Below are positions 34,190 through 44,155 of a stretch of DNA of 46,330 nucleotides, piece by piece (the stretch's first letter is position 1; each line of letters starts with the position of its first letter). The notes beneath the pieces were generated by a model. It ran no database searches, had not been told where the DNA came from, and saw only the letters and a list, made by a program, of their open reading frames with translations. The DNA is from Patescibacteria group bacterium (GTDB lineage Bacteria; Patescibacteriota; Patescibacteriia; Veblenbacterales; UBA10138). Made by a program: the position numbers and the translations under genes. The DNA lies in NCBI GenBank assembly GCA_018817715.1, contig JAHITT010000002.1, forward strand, positions 1 through 46,330, in the 5' to 3' direction.

Positions 34190-35371
34190 TTAGTCAGTTT
34201 TTTTGTCAGTTTCTTCTGGTTTACCAGGCTCGTTAACGGACTCTTTTTCTACTTTGTCGTCGGTATTAGATTTATCTAAAGCTTTAATAGATAAACCTAA
34301 GCGGTGTTCTTTAGGGTCCATGGAAATTATTTTGAATTCCCTAGTTTCGCCAATAGTAACTATTTCGCTAGGGTCTTTGATATTTTTGGCTGAGACTTCG
34401 GAAACGTGACAGAGCCCGTGTATTTCTGGATCAAGTTCCACAAAAACACCAAAAGGATTTAATTTAATAACTTTACCCTGAACAATATTTTCTACTTTGT
34501 ATTTTTCGGCTACTGATTTCCAAGGATCATCCATTAAGCGCCTAAAGGATAGAGATATTTTAGAGCCGTCAATATTTATTATTTTGGCTTTGACTTCCTG
34601 GCTTACTTTTACAACTTCTCTGGGGTCATCGATTCTTTGCCAGGCTAATTCGGAAATATGAACCAAACCTTCTAAGCCTTGGCCGAATTCCACAAAGCAA
34701 CCAAAATCAACCACGCCAGAAATTTTTCCTTCTATAATATCGCCGACTTGGTATTTATCCAGCTTGTCCTTTTGTTTTTCCTCCCAAGCTGCTCTTTCAG
34801 AAACGATGAGTTTATCATTTTCTTCATTAACTGTAATTACTTTGGCTTCTAGCATCTCGCCAATGAATTTTTTTAACAATTCTAAAATTCGAGATTTGTC
34901 GCCACCTTCTACTCTAGGATAGTGTTCAACAGCTAGTTGAGAAACTGGTAAAAAACCATCAATCTGTCCCAATTTGACCATTAGGCCACCTTTATTAGCG
35001 TCGATTACCTTAACTTCTATAACTTCACCGGATTTTTTTAAGTCTTCCAGGTTACCCCAGGCTTTTTGGTGACCAGCCTGTCTAAAAGAAAGTTCCATTT
35101 CACCAGTTTCGTTTTCTAATTCTAAAACTGTGGCTGTAACTTGATCATGTATTTTTAAATCGGAGTAATCGCCAGATTCGTCAAATAGTTCCCGGCCACG
35201 TATTACACCAGTGGTAAAACCTGGTAAGTCCAGTTTAACTTCTCTTTTTCCTAAAGTGATAATTTGACCTTGAACTAAGTCGCCGACTTTTGGTACAGTG
35301 GCACCTTCTGGACTGTTTAGGAGCGCTTGCATGGCTGAATTCGGCGCTTCATTTAATTTAGTTTCTTTCAT
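34190..35371 (-). CDS. rpsA: ribosomal protein bS1 (four S1 domains)
   Basis: From the ATG at 35371 the product is 393 aa (a TTG at 35380 would add three). Four S1/OB repeats are seen: VGDLVQGQIITL (about 28-95), GEVIEVKVIDANKGGLMVKL (about 113-185), VGDIIEGKISGVVDFGCFVEF (about 205-272) and VENIVQGKVIKLNPFGVFVEL (about 290-360), then an acidic/lysine tail. E. coli S1 has six; four-domain forms are usual in Gram-positives and CPR. S1 helps structured or leaderless mRNAs reach the ribosome. The region upstream holds a palindrome AAGCTTAGGC...TAAGCTT (about 35501-35527). Confidence 0.93.
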   Translation of the reverse strand: MKETKLNEAPNSAMQALLNSPEGATVPKVGDLVQGQIITLGKREVKLDLPGFTTGVIRGRELFDESGDYSDLKIHDQVTATVLELENETGEMELSFRQAGHQKAWGNLEDLKKSGEVIEVKVIDANKGGLMVKLGQIDGFLPVSQLAVEHYPRVEGGDKSRILELLKKFIGEMLEAKVITVNEENDKLIVSERAAWEEKQKDKLDKYQVGDIIEGKISGVVDFGCFVEFGQGLEGLVHISELAWQRIDDPREVVKVSQEVKAKIINIDGSKISLSFRRLMDDPWKSVAEKYKVENIVQGKVIKLNPFGVFVELDPEIHGLCHVSEVSAKNIKDPSEIVTIGETREFKIISMDPKEHRLGLSIKALDKSNTDDKVEKESVNEPGKPEETDKKTD

Positions 35372-35570
35372 AAGTAACAAAAAAATAACCTAACCCATCC
35401 CGCAATAATTTTACGCGACAGGCCCTTTAAAGCAGTTTAAGCCACCAATAAATTTTGGTTGGCCGTTGCTTAAGGACAAATAAATAAATAAAATTTTAAG
35501 CTTAGGCTATTTAAAATAACTTAAGCTTCAATACTATAGGTTAAAATATCTATTTTGGCAAGACTGACCC

Positions 35571-35599
35571 TTGTCCTAGGGGTAAAATTATGCTATGAT
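35571..35599 (+). promoter_or_regulatory. promoter for the MBL-fold gene (nearly leaderless)
   Basis: TTGTCC (35571-35576), 17-nt spacer, TATGAT (35594-35599). The start site would be about 35606 and the ATG is at 35611. Confidence 0.5.
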
Positions 35600-35610
35600 T
35601 AGGCTGTTAT

Positions 35611-36264
35611 ATGGTTATACAGTGGTTTGGACAATCTTGTTTTAAAATTCAAGCCAAACCGGGACCAGGGCAAGAGGTCACGGTTATTTTTGATCCTTTT
35701 GATCCCAAAAGGGTTGGTTTAAAATTACCTAAATTAGTCGGAGATATTGTTGTGGTAACACACGATCATTTTGATCACAATTATACGGAGGGGGTTACGG
35801 GGCAACCTTTTTTGATAAACGGTCCTGGGGAATATGAATTTAAGGGAGCCTTTTTGTATGGTTTACCCGCTTGGCATGATGATCAAGAAGGTAGGGAACG
35901 AGGAGCTATTACCATGTGTTTTTTGGAAGTAGAAGGTTTATCCGTGGCCCATTTAGGTGATTTAGGGCAATCGGAACTAACTAGTCAGCAAATGGAACTT
36001 TTGGAAGGGGTGGATATTTTACTTTTGCCGGTGGGTGGAAATTATACAATTGATGGAAAGAAAGCGGCTAGTATAGTTAATCAAATTGAACCAAGGATTA
36101 TTATCCCGATGCATTATAAATTACCTGGTTTAAAAGTAGAGATTGAGGGAGTAGATAAATTTGTTAAGGAAGTTGGTTTTAAGCCGTCAACAATGGATAA
36201 GCTTAAAATAGTCAAAAAAGATTTACCGCAAGAAGATTCCCAATTGATTTTATTAACGGTTTAG
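35611..36264 (+). CDS. metallo-beta-lactamase-fold hydrolase
   Basis: This 217-aa protein has WFGQSCFKIQ at the N-terminus, the zinc motif THDHFDHN (about 50-57), INGPGEYEFKG, HLGDLGQ and IPMHYK near the C-terminus. It belongs to the small MBL group related to UPF0173/YtkL. Substrate unknown; likely a cytosolic metal-dependent hydrolase. It heads a run with a small TM protein and gyrA. Confidence 0.85.
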   Translation: MVIQWFGQSCFKIQAKPGPGQEVTVIFDPFDPKRVGLKLPKLVGDIVVVTHDHFDHNYTEGVTGQPFLINGPGEYEFKGAFLYGLPAWHDDQEGRERGAITMCFLEVEGLSVAHLGDLGQSELTSQQMELLEGVDILLLPVGGNYTIDGKKAASIVNQIEPRIIIPMHYKLPGLKVEIEGVDKFVKEVGFKPSTMDKLKIVKKDLPQEDSQLILLTV

Positions 36265-36276
36265 GTTTAATGTTTT

Positions 36277-36483
36277 ATGCCTTTGAAAATAGGCAGAGCT
36301 CAAAATCGGTTTTCTGATAAGAAGAAAGTAGTTTTGTTTTTTTTGTTATTATTTTTAATAAGTTGTTTGGCTTTTTTTTCCATTAGTTATAGTTGGCGTT
36401 TAGCCGACAAGAAGCCTAGTGTAGATTTATTTCAATCTATTAAAGAACGTTTAACTAATATATCACCGTCTTCAGTTCGTTAG
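36277..36483 (+). CDS. small single-pass membrane protein
   Basis: This 68-aa protein has a basic N-terminus (MPLKIGRAQNRFSDKKK), one TM helix (VVLFFLLLFLISCLAFFSIS, about 18-37) and a soluble tail. It fits between the MBL gene (12-nt gap) and gyrA (9-nt gap), so it is probably cotranscribed. No family is recognised; the tight spacing and clean topology argue that it is real. Confidence 0.6.
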   Translation: MPLKIGRAQNRFSDKKKVVLFFLLLFLISCLAFFSISYSWRLADKKPSVDLFQSIKERLTNISPSSVR

Positions 36484-36492
36484 TTTAATTTT

Positions 36493-38973
36493 ATGACTAG
36501 TAAAAAAGATAATTTAGCTCTAATAGAAAATCCACCGGAGGTTAATAGAGTAATCAACCAATCAATCGAAGAAGAGATGAAACAATCCTATTTGGATTAT
36601 GCTATGTCGGTTATTGTGGCGCGAGCTTTGCCAGATGTTCGGGATGGTTTGAAGCCGGTTCACCGTCGGATACTTTATGCCATGTGGGATATTGGTTTAA
36701 AACCTAACGCCAAATTTAGAAAAAGCGCGACAGTGGTTGGTGAAGTTTTGGGTAAATATCATCCGCACGGTGATGCGGCGGTTTATGATTCTTTAGTTCG
36801 TTTGGCTCAACCTTTTGCCATGCGCCAGGTATTGGTAAAAGGTCAGGGCAATTTTGGTTCGATTGATGGTGATTCCGCTGCCGCTATGCGTTATACCGAA
36901 ACTAAACTAGCCCAAATATCTGAAGAATTACTAACAGATATAGAAAAGGATACGGTTAATTTTTTACCTAATTATGATGGTTCGCATCAGGAGCCTCAGG
37001 TCTTACCAGCTCGCCTACCTAATTTGTTGCTTAATGGCACCATGGGTATTGCTGTTGGTATGGCTACCTCTATTCCACCTCATAACTTGGGGGAGTTAAT
37101 TGAAGCTATTCAGTATTTAATAAGTGATCCAGAAGCCACAGTGGATGATTTAATGAAATTTGTTCAAGGCCCAGATTTTCCCACGGCCGGTGCTATTTTT
37201 AATAAAGAAGATATTAAGCAGGCTTACGCTACAGGCAAAGGTTCAGTGGTTATGCGCGCTAAAGCTGAAATAGAAGAATTTAAAGGTGGTTTTGCCATAA
37301 TTGTTACGGAATTGCCTTATCAGGTTAATAAGGCTGAGTTAGTAATGAAAATAGCTGAGTTAGTTAAAGAAAAAAAGATTGAGGGTATAAAAGATTTGCG
37401 AGACGAATCGGATAAGGATGGTATTCGGGTAGTTATTGAACTTAAAAAAGATGCTTATCCTAAGAAGGTTCTAAATCAGCTTTATAAGCACACGGCTTTG
37501 CAAACTAGTTTTCATTTTAATATGTTGGCTTTGGTGGATGGTTTGCAACCTCGAGTTTTGACTTTAAAGAGTATTTTGGAAGAATATCTAAAGCATCGTC
37601 AGGAAGTAGTTAAACGTCGAGCAGAGTTTGATTTAAAAAAAGCTGAGGATCGAGCCCATATTTTGGAAGGTTTGGTAATGGCCTTGGAAGATATTGATAA
37701 AATAATTACCACTATTAAAAAATCTAAAGATAAAGAAGATGCTAAAAAGAATTTAATAGCCAGATTTAAATTATCCGATCGTCAGGCCGAAGCTATTTTG
37801 GAAATGAAGTTACAGCAGTTGGCCAATTTGGAAAAATTAAGATTAGAGGAAGAGTTGAAAGATAAACGGAAATTAATTAAGGAGTTGAAAGAGTTATTAG
37901 CTAACCAAAAAAAGATTTTAGGTGTTATTAAAGAGGAGTTAATTCATATAAAGGATAAGTATGCTACCAATCGATTAACTAAGGTTTATGCCGGGGCGGT
38001 TGATAAGTTTACTCAGGAAGACTTAATTCCTAATGAGGCGACGGTGGTTATAATCACCAAAGACGGTTATTTAAAACGTTTAGCGCCGGATACTTTTAAG
38101 GCTCAGGGTCGGGGCGGTAAGGGTGTGATAGGTTTAACTGCTAAAGAAGAAGATTCAGTGGAGCAATTGTTTTCCACCACTACGCACGCTGATTTATTAT
38201 TCTTTACTAGTCGTGGCAGGGTGTTTGAGCTTAAGGCTTATGATGTGCCTCAAGGTTCTAGAACTTCTAAAGGCCAGGCAGTAGTGAATTTTTTGCAGTT
38301 ATCACCTGAAGAAAAAGTGTCGGAGGTTCTGTCTTTGACAGAGTGGGAAGGTTATAAGTATTTGATTATGGTAACCAAGCAGGGTGTTATTAAAAAAGTA
38401 ACTATCGATGCTTTTAGTAATGTTCGGCGGTCTGGTTTAATTGCTATTAATTTAAAAAATGGAGACTCTTTGTTATGGGTAAAACCATCAACCAGTGAAG
38501 ATGATGTAATAATGGTAACAGCTAAGGGGCAGTCTATCCGTTTTAAAGAAAAAGGTGTTCGACCCATGGGTCGAACGGCCGCGGGGGTTCGAGCCATACG
38601 TTTAAAGAGTGGCGATGAGGTAACTGGCGTGGATTTAATAAATGAAGGTCGACCAGGTCCAGATGAACAATTATTGGTAGTTATGGCTCATGGTTATGGT
38701 AAACGAACTAAACTTCGGGAGTATAAGGTGCAGGGTCGCGGCGGTAGTGGTATTAAAACAGCTAATATTACAACTAAAACCGGTCAGATAGTTTATGCTT
38801 TGGTGGTTAATGCCAAACGAGAACAGGAAGATTTAATTGTCATGTCTGATAACGGTCAAGTTATTCGTTTGGCTCTTAAAGCTGTGTCGGTTTTAGGTCG
38901 CGCTACTCAAGGTGTTAGAATAATGAGATTTAAAGCAGAAAAGGATCAAGTGGCTAGTGTGACTTTTGTTTAG
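36493..38973 (+). CDS. gyrA: DNA gyrase subunit A
   Basis: This 826-aa subunit breaks and rejoins DNA. The winged-helix core has [18 protein letters not shown], the quinolone-region stretch [19 protein letters not shown] and catalytic Tyr134 in AAMRYTE. A coiled-coil gate ([20 protein letters not shown]...) precedes the C-terminal beta-pinwheel, whose GyrA box reads QGRGGKG, so this is gyrase rather than ParC. gyrB is outside the window. A clear terminator follows. Confidence 0.97.
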   Translation: MTSKKDNLALIENPPEVNRVINQSIEEEMKQSYLDYAMSVIVARALPDVRDGLKPVHRRILYAMWDIGLKPNAKFRKSATVVGEVLGKYHPHGDAAVYDSLVRLAQPFAMRQVLVKGQGNFGSIDGDSAAAMRYTETKLAQISEELLTDIEKDTVNFLPNYDGSHQEPQVLPARLPNLLLNGTMGIAVGMATSIPPHNLGELIEAIQYLISDPEATVDDLMKFVQGPDFPTAGAIFNKEDIKQAYATGKGSVVMRAKAEIEEFKGGFAIIVTELPYQVNKAELVMKIAELVKEKKIEGIKDLRDESDKDGIRVVIELKKDAYPKKVLNQLYKHTALQTSFHFNMLALVDGLQPRVLTLKSILEEYLKHRQEVVKRRAEFDLKKAEDRAHILEGLVMALEDIDKIITTIKKSKDKEDAKKNLIARFKLSDRQAEAILEMKLQQLANLEKLRLEEELKDKRKLIKELKELLANQKKILGVIKEELIHIKDKYATNRLTKVYAGAVDKFTQEDLIPNEATVVIITKDGYLKRLAPDTFKAQGRGGKGVIGLTAKEEDSVEQLFSTTTHADLLFFTSRGRVFELKAYDVPQGSRTSKGQAVVNFLQLSPEEKVSEVLSLTEWEGYKYLIMVTKQGVIKKVTIDAFSNVRRSGLIAINLKNGDSLLWVKPSTSEDDVIMVTAKGQSIRFKEKGVRPMGRTAAGVRAIRLKSGDEVTGVDLINEGRPGPDEQLLVVMAHGYGKRTKLREYKVQGRGGSGIKTANITTKTGQIVYALVVNAKREQEDLIVMSDNGQVIRLALKAVSVLGRATQGVRIMRFKAEKDQVASVTFV

Positions 38974-39023
38974 GGTTATTGGGGATTTCATTTTGGTGGC
39001 CGGGTATAAACTAATACTTAAAT

Positions 39024-39054
39024 AAAACTACCGTTTATATTGACGGTAGTTTTT
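39024..39054 (+). terminator. terminator after gyrA
   Basis: AAAACTACCGT...ACGGTAGTTTTT, a symmetrical stem with T5. Confidence 0.8.
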
Positions 39055-39089
39055 AGGGTAGAAATATTTATTATTTTCAGTTTATTTAT

Positions 39090-39117
39090 TTGACTTATAA
39101 GTAAAAACCAGTATAAT
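39090..39117 (+). promoter_or_regulatory. promoter for rpmF-nusB
   Basis: TTGACT (39090-39095), 16-nt spacer, perfect TATAAT (39112-39117), about 40 nt upstream of the rpmF start. Confidence 0.65.
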
Positions 39118-39164
39118 CAGTAGAGCATTAACTAAATGTTTTAATTGTTTTAACATTATATATT

Positions 39165-39413
39165 ATGGGTTTACCTGGTCATAGACGGACATCTTCTCAC
39201 AAGCGTAGGCGGGCTTCTCATTTTGCACTTAAACCGGCTCATCTTACCAAGTGTACTAATTGCCAACAACCGGTGGTTACCCATCAGGCTTGTGCCAATT
39301 GTGGTTATTATAAGGGGCGTCAGGTTTTGGAAGTTAAATTGAAGAGTAAGGCTCTGAAAGCCAAGGTCGCTGAGGTGAAACAAGATAAAAAAGATAAAAA
39401 AGAAGCCAAATAA
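39165..39413 (+). CDS. rpmF: ribosomal protein bL32
   Basis: This 82-aa protein has the bL32 N-terminus (MGLPGHRRTSSHKRRRASHFAL, normally GxPKRRxSxSRxxxRRxHW) and a zinc ribbon CTNC...CANCGYYKGR (about 29-46). A lysine-rich tail of about 25 residues extends it beyond the usual 57-60 aa. nusB begins 10 nt later. Confidence 0.92.
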   Translation: MGLPGHRRTSSHKRRRASHFALKPAHLTKCTNCQQPVVTHQACANCGYYKGRQVLEVKLKSKALKAKVAEVKQDKKDKKEAK

Positions 39414-39422
39414 TTTTTAATA

Positions 39423-39944
39423 ATGTCTTCTCGCCATCTTATTAGGACTGCTGTTTTACAAACCATGTTTCAATGGGATTTTTTGGATAAGGCGGGGAAT
39501 TTGTCAGCTATGGTGGAAACTAATCTAGAGGAATTAGCACCGGGTGCGCTAGATGATGGATTTGCCCAGAGGTTAAGTCAGGGTATAGTCAATAACTTAA
39601 AAGATATCGATAGTACTTTAAAGCGTTTGGCTCCAGAATGGCCTCTTGATCAAATTACTGGTGTTGATCGTAATATATTACGTTTGGGAGTTTACGAACT
39701 TAAGTATGGTAAGGAGATTCCACCTAAAGTAGCCATAAATGAATCTATTGAGTTGGCTAAAGCTTTTGGTTCGGATGCTTCTAGTAAGTTTATTAATGGT
39801 GTCTTAGGTAGTTTATATAAAGAAATGGCTGGTGCGGGTGAAGTACCGATTGAGGATTTTAAACAGGTTTTTGAGCAAACTCTGGCGGCCGAACCTGGTT
39901 TACCAAAAAGTAAGGATAATGTAGATGTGGTGAGCGAGGGTTAG
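39423..39944 (+). CDS. nusB: transcription antitermination protein NusB
   Basis: This 173-aa all-helical protein has the NusB signature: [13 protein letters not shown] near the N-terminus, [38 protein letters not shown] and [14 protein letters not shown]. NusB with S10 binds boxA in rRNA leaders; a boxA-like site is present at 45599. The C-terminal 30 residues are an acidic extension. A 190-nt AT-rich gap with no detected gene separates it from rnc. Confidence 0.93.
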   Translation: MSSRHLIRTAVLQTMFQWDFLDKAGNLSAMVETNLEELAPGALDDGFAQRLSQGIVNNLKDIDSTLKRLAPEWPLDQITGVDRNILRLGVYELKYGKEIPPKVAINESIELAKAFGSDASSKFINGVLGSLYKEMAGAGEVPIEDFKQVFEQTLAAEPGLPKSKDNVDVVSEG

Positions 39945-40137
39945 TTTGTGATAGAATTAAATAATCATTATTAATAAATCTTAAATTTTAAATTTAAACT
40001 CTAAATAATTACCAATACCTAAAACATAATAAGTTGTGATTTGGTTATTGTGATTTATTTTTTTTGACCAGTGAGTAATAACGCTTTTAAAAAAAGAGAA
40101 TAAATTAAGATTTAGATTAAGAGGGAAACCTATTGTT

Positions 40138-40830
40138 ATGCGGGATTTTAGTGAGTTAGAGAAAATAATTGGTTATAAATTTAAAGAGATTGATTTGTTG
40201 CGTCAGTCTTTGGTTCATCGGTCTTATCTTAATGAAAATCCGGGTTTTAATTTGCCACATAATGAGCGTTTGGAATTTTTGGGGGACGCTGTTTTGGAAT
40301 TAGTGGTTACGGAATATCTTTATAAAAATTATCCTAATCCCGAGGGGGAGTTAACTAATTGGCGAGCGGCCTTGGTTAATGCTAATTTTTTGGGAGAAAT
40401 TGCCGGTTTTTTAAATTTAGGTGATTATTTGTATTTATCACGCGGTGAAGCCAAAGATAGTAATAGTAAAGCTCGGCTTTATATTTTAGCTAATGCTATT
40501 GAGGCGGTTATCGGGGCTATTTATTTGGATGCTGGTTGGGAGCAGGCTAGTCAGTTTATTAATAAAAGTATTTTAAGTCATTTGCCGGAAGTTTTGGCTA
40601 AGGCTTTATATTTGGATCCCAAGAGTCGCTTTCAGGAAATTGCTCAAGACAAGGTTGGAATTACTCCTCGTTATGATGTTTTGTCTGAAGTGGGTCCTGA
40701 TCATGCTAAAATTTTTCGAGTTGGTTTATATTTAGATTCGGAGTTAATAGCTGAAGGGCAAGGCAGTTCTAAACAGGAGGCTCAAGTATCGGCTGCCCAA
40801 GCTGGTTTAGTAGCCAAGGGTTGGGAATAA
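40138..40830 (+). CDS. rnc: ribonuclease III
   Basis: This 230-aa double-strand RNase has the signature NERLEFLGDAVLELVVTEYLY (about 42-62, catalytic Glu/Asp), a downstream acid pair in NAIEAVIGAIYLDAG (about 119-133) and a C-terminal dsRBD (DPKSRFQEIAQD...SSKQEAQVSAAQAGL, about 160-228). It matures rRNA and may cut the stems flanking 5S. smc follows within 25 nt, a common bacterial pairing. Confidence 0.95.
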   Translation: MRDFSELEKIIGYKFKEIDLLRQSLVHRSYLNENPGFNLPHNERLEFLGDAVLELVVTEYLYKNYPNPEGELTNWRAALVNANFLGEIAGFLNLGDYLYLSRGEAKDSNSKARLYILANAIEAVIGAIYLDAGWEQASQFINKSILSHLPEVLAKALYLDPKSRFQEIAQDKVGITPRYDVLSEVGPDHAKIFRVGLYLDSELIAEGQGSSKQEAQVSAAQAGLVAKGWE

Positions 40831-40853
40831 TTTAAATTTTGTTTTTTTATATA

Positions 40854-43439
40854 ATGTTTTTACAAAAAGTTGAAATTCAAGGTTTTAAATCATTTGCTCG
40901 TAAAACGGTCTTAGAATTCAATCGGCAGTTCACAGCAATTGTTGGTCCTAATGGTTCTGGTAAATCAAATGTGGCTGATGCTATTAGGTGGGTTTTAGGT
41001 GAGCAATCTCTTAAGACATTACGCGGCAAAAAAGCTGAGGATGTTATATTCGCCGGCAGCGATAAAAAAAGTCGTTTGGGTATGGCTGAAGTGTCTTTGT
41101 ACTTGAATAATGAAAATGGTTTGGTGCCTATTGAATTTGGCGAGTTGGTTATTACTAGGCGTATTTTTCGCGATGGTCAAAGTGAATATTTGTTGAACAA
41201 TTCTCAAGTTCGTTTGCAGGACATTCAGTTATTATTGGCTCGAGCTAATATTGGTCAAAGAACTTATAGTGTGATTGGTCAGGGTATGATTGATTCTATT
41301 TTGTCTTCTTCGCCAGCTGAGCGGAAGGAGTTTTTTGAGGATGCTACTGGCGTGAAACAGTATCAGCTTAAGAGGGATCAGGCTATAAATAAACTAACAG
41401 CTACTTATGTAAATTTAGAGCAGGCCAGTTTATTATTGCAGGAAATAGAGCCTAGACTTAGGGTTTTAACTAGGCAAGTAAAAAGATTGGAGCATCGAGA
41501 GGAGTTAACGGTAAGTTTAAGGCAACAGCAAAAAGATTATTATCGTTATCGTTATTGGTATTTAGAAAGGAGCCGTTTAGTTATCGGTAAAACTTGTTCG
41601 GAAATGGAAGTAGCTTTACTTAGTCAGCAAAATTTAATAAAAGATTTGAGAGCTAAATTAAACGCTAAAGAAAAATCAGTTACTGTGTCTTCGGCTTGGC
41701 AAAAATTGCAAAGCCAGCAGGCTGAACTACGCGTTAAAATTGGCCAATTAACTAAAGATTTAGCCGTTGCCCAGGCTGCTGAGGAAATAGGACATTTTAA
41801 AAAAGGTGAAGGAGAAATTGCTTGGCTTAAGCAAAGATTGGCCGAAGTAGAAAGGGAATTAAATGAAGCCGAAGCTAAAGAGACTGATTTACAAAATGAC
41901 CTGTTGAGTAAACGGCGACTATTGGCTTTAAAAACTAAAGAACGGACTCAAGTAGCTGTTTTGTTTGATGCTTTAGATAAAGAAGAAAAACCTGATTGGC
42001 TTAATAAAGATTTAGAAATCTGGCTAGCGCAAGCAACTAATTTATCCAGTCGTTTTGATCAGGCAGTTGATTTATCTGCAGTGGCTGTTTTAGCTGAAGA
42101 GCTAAAAAAGGTTATAAAAAAGATAGCCATTATTTTAGAACGTTTAAAAAAGCCAGCTGGTTCTTCTAAGGCCGATTTTACTAAAACCTTGGAACATCAT
42201 GAAGGTTTAATTAATGAATTAGCTTCTTTAACAGCTGAAATAGCTAGTTTGGAAAAGTCGGTGGTTAGTTTAAAGGAAATAGCTAATCGATTACGAGATA
42301 CTAAGATTAAAGTAGAAAAATCTTTGCAAGTTAAACCAACCAAGGTTAGTGATGTTAATCAAACAAATGAAATTAAAAAGTCTTTAATTAATTTGGAAAA
42401 CCAAATAAATCAGATTGAAGTTAATTTGGCTCAGTTTCATACTAGGCAAGAGGCTAAGGAGGCAGAGTTATTTAACCTGCAAAGGGAATTAGAAACAGCT
42501 ACTAGCCAGGAATTAATTTTGGAAAGAAAATATCATGAGAGTAAAGTAGAACAAGCTAGGATAGAAACCCGCTTAGAAGATTTAGAGCATGAATTAGCCC
42601 AAGAAACTACTGTGGAGTTGGTTAGAGAAATAAAAGAAGTTGGAGAGGTTAAATTAATTGATGAGGGAATAGTTGCTTTAGAATTACAAAAGTTAAAAAG
42701 GCAATTGGAATTAACTGGTGGTATTGAGCCGGAAGTAGTTACTGAATACCAGCAGACTAAAACTCGATTTGATTTTTTAACTAGCCAAACAGGTGATTTA
42801 GAGCAAGCGGCCAAATCTTTAGAATCAATTATTCAGGATTTAGATAAGACTATCGAAAAGAAATTTACTGTTGATTTTAACAGAATAAATGATAAGTTTA
42901 CTGAATATTTTAAGGTTTTATTTTCCGGCGGCCGGGCTCAGCTTAATTTACAAAAAAATGAGCCAGTTACCGAACAAACAACCGGGGAATCTGTTTTGTC
43001 TGATCAGGTTGATTCAACTAATCAGGAGCCTGTTGGTCCCAAGCAAAAGTTTCTATTAAATGAAAAAATTAGAGCTTCTTTATTTTCTGGGGTTGATATT
43101 CAAGCTACTCCGCCGGGTAAAAAATTATCTTCTATAACCGCTTTATCGGGTGGTGAAAAAGCTTTAACCTCCATTGCTTTAATTAGCGCTATTATTTCTT
43201 GCAATCCATCGCCCTTTGTGGTTTTGGATGAAGTAGACGCGGCTTTGGACGAATCTAACTCAGAAAGATTTGCCGCTATTTTGGAAAAATTAAATAAACA
43301 AACTCAATTTATTACTATTACTCATAATCGGGCGACTATGCGTCAGGCTGATATATTATATGGTGTAACAATGGATGAGGATGGTGTTTCTAAATTGTTA
43401 TCAGTTAAATTAGAAGAAGCTAAACAAATAGCTGAGTAG
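40854..43439 (+). CDS. smc: SMC chromosome-segregation ATPase, short form without recognisable hinge
   Basis: From the ATG at 40854 the product is 861 aa; canonical bacterial SMC is about 1,150-1,200. The N-terminal head is complete: QGFKSFARKT, Walker A GPNGSGKS (31-38), Q-loop region SVIGQGMIDSILSSSPAERKEFFEDATGV. The C-terminal head has signature LSGGEKALTS (about 764), Walker B FVVLDEVDAALDE (about 789) and the His switch ITHNR. Between them is coiled coil with a helical break around 370-430 (about KPDWLNKDL to KKPAGSSK), but I see no Gly-rich SMC hinge. A TTG at 40839 would add five residues. Confidence 0.92.
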   Translation: MFLQKVEIQGFKSFARKTVLEFNRQFTAIVGPNGSGKSNVADAIRWVLGEQSLKTLRGKKAEDVIFAGSDKKSRLGMAEVSLYLNNENGLVPIEFGELVITRRIFRDGQSEYLLNNSQVRLQDIQLLLARANIGQRTYSVIGQGMIDSILSSSPAERKEFFEDATGVKQYQLKRDQAINKLTATYVNLEQASLLLQEIEPRLRVLTRQVKRLEHREELTVSLRQQQKDYYRYRYWYLERSRLVIGKTCSEMEVALLSQQNLIKDLRAKLNAKEKSVTVSSAWQKLQSQQAELRVKIGQLTKDLAVAQAAEEIGHFKKGEGEIAWLKQRLAEVERELNEAEAKETDLQNDLLSKRRLLALKTKERTQVAVLFDALDKEEKPDWLNKDLEIWLAQATNLSSRFDQAVDLSAVAVLAEELKKVIKKIAIILERLKKPAGSSKADFTKTLEHHEGLINELASLTAEIASLEKSVVSLKEIANRLRDTKIKVEKSLQVKPTKVSDVNQTNEIKKSLINLENQINQIEVNLAQFHTRQEAKEAELFNLQRELETATSQELILERKYHESKVEQARIETRLEDLEHELAQETTVELVREIKEVGEVKLIDEGIVALELQKLKRQLELTGGIEPEVVTEYQQTKTRFDFLTSQTGDLEQAAKSLESIIQDLDKTIEKKFTVDFNRINDKFTEYFKVLFSGGRAQLNLQKNEPVTEQTTGESVLSDQVDSTNQEPVGPKQKFLLNEKIRASLFSGVDIQATPPGKKLSSITALSGGEKALTSIALISAIISCNPSPFVVLDEVDAALDESNSERFAAILEKLNKQTQFITITHNRATMRQADILYGVTMDEDGVSKLLSVKLEEAKQIAE

Positions 43440-43502
43440 TTTTTTAATAAAAAAGTAACTTTAGTCCAAGTTAAGATTGGTAGTTTTGTTTATAGGGTTT
43501 TC

Positions 43503-43531
43503 TTGACAGTCGTTTGGTTTATTGTTATTAT
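43503..43531 (+). promoter_or_regulatory. sigma70-type promoter for rpsP
   Basis: Perfect TTGACA (43503-43508), 17-nt spacer, TATTAT (43526-43531). It overlaps the extended reading frame beginning at 43522 and so supports the later start at 43570. Confidence 0.75.
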
Positions 43532-43569
43532 CATCTGGCATTAATCTTAAGTTAGTTTATAGAAAAAAT

Positions 43570-43935
43570 ATGTTAGCAATCCGTTTGGCGCGAATAGGTA
43601 AGAAGCAAAAGGCTTATTTTCGTTTAATAGTTTCGGAAAAAACCAAAGACACTCATGGTGATTATTTGGAAATTTTGGGTAATCTTAATCCTCATACTAA
43701 TCCCAGCACTGTGGTTTTGAAAGAGGATAGAATTATTTATTGGTTAAGTAAGGGTGCCCAACCTTCGGCTGTTGTTCATAATATGTTAGTAGATAAAGGT
43801 TTGCTTAAGGTCGCTAAAGTAAAAGCTTGGCGAGCTAAACCAAAGACAACGAGTGAATTAGAAGCGGCCAAGACTGTTAAGGAAGAGTCAGCCAAGGAAG
43901 TAAAAGTAGAATCGGTTGCTCCGCCAGCTGCTTAA
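43570..43935 (+). CDS. rpsP: ribosomal protein bS16
   Basis: From the ATG at 43570 (121 aa) the protein reads MLAIRLARIGKKQKAYFRLIVSEKT, the bS16 N-terminus, followed by EILGNLNPHTNPSTVVLKEDRIIYWLSKGAQPSAVVHNML. A Lys/Glu/Ala-rich tail of about 35 residues follows. An in-frame ATG upstream (43522) falls inside the promoter. It has its own terminator and so is not strictly in an operon with khpA. Confidence 0.95.
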   Translation: MLAIRLARIGKKQKAYFRLIVSEKTKDTHGDYLEILGNLNPHTNPSTVVLKEDRIIYWLSKGAQPSAVVHNMLVDKGLLKVAKVKAWRAKPKTTSELEAAKTVKEESAKEVKVESVAPPAA

Positions 43936-43948
43936 TTATAAATATTTT

Positions 43949-43987
43949 AAAACCTCCCCAAATAAGTTGACTTCGGGGAGGTTTTTG
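43949..43987 (+). terminator. terminator after rpsP
   Basis: AAAACCTCCCC (from 43949) pairs with GGGGAGGTTTTT (43975-43986). Confidence 0.8.
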
Positions 43988-44155
43988 TTTTACCATAAGT
44001 CTTGTTGTTTGTTCTTTGATAATTTAAACGACTATATTATAAGGTTGGCCGAAAGTCTGACAAAAGGTCGAAATATTTATCAGTTTTAGGTCCGGACCAA
44101 AGATTGGTTGTTTTTTTAAAGAATGAATGGCAGTTTTATCTTTAGTGTTATGAAT

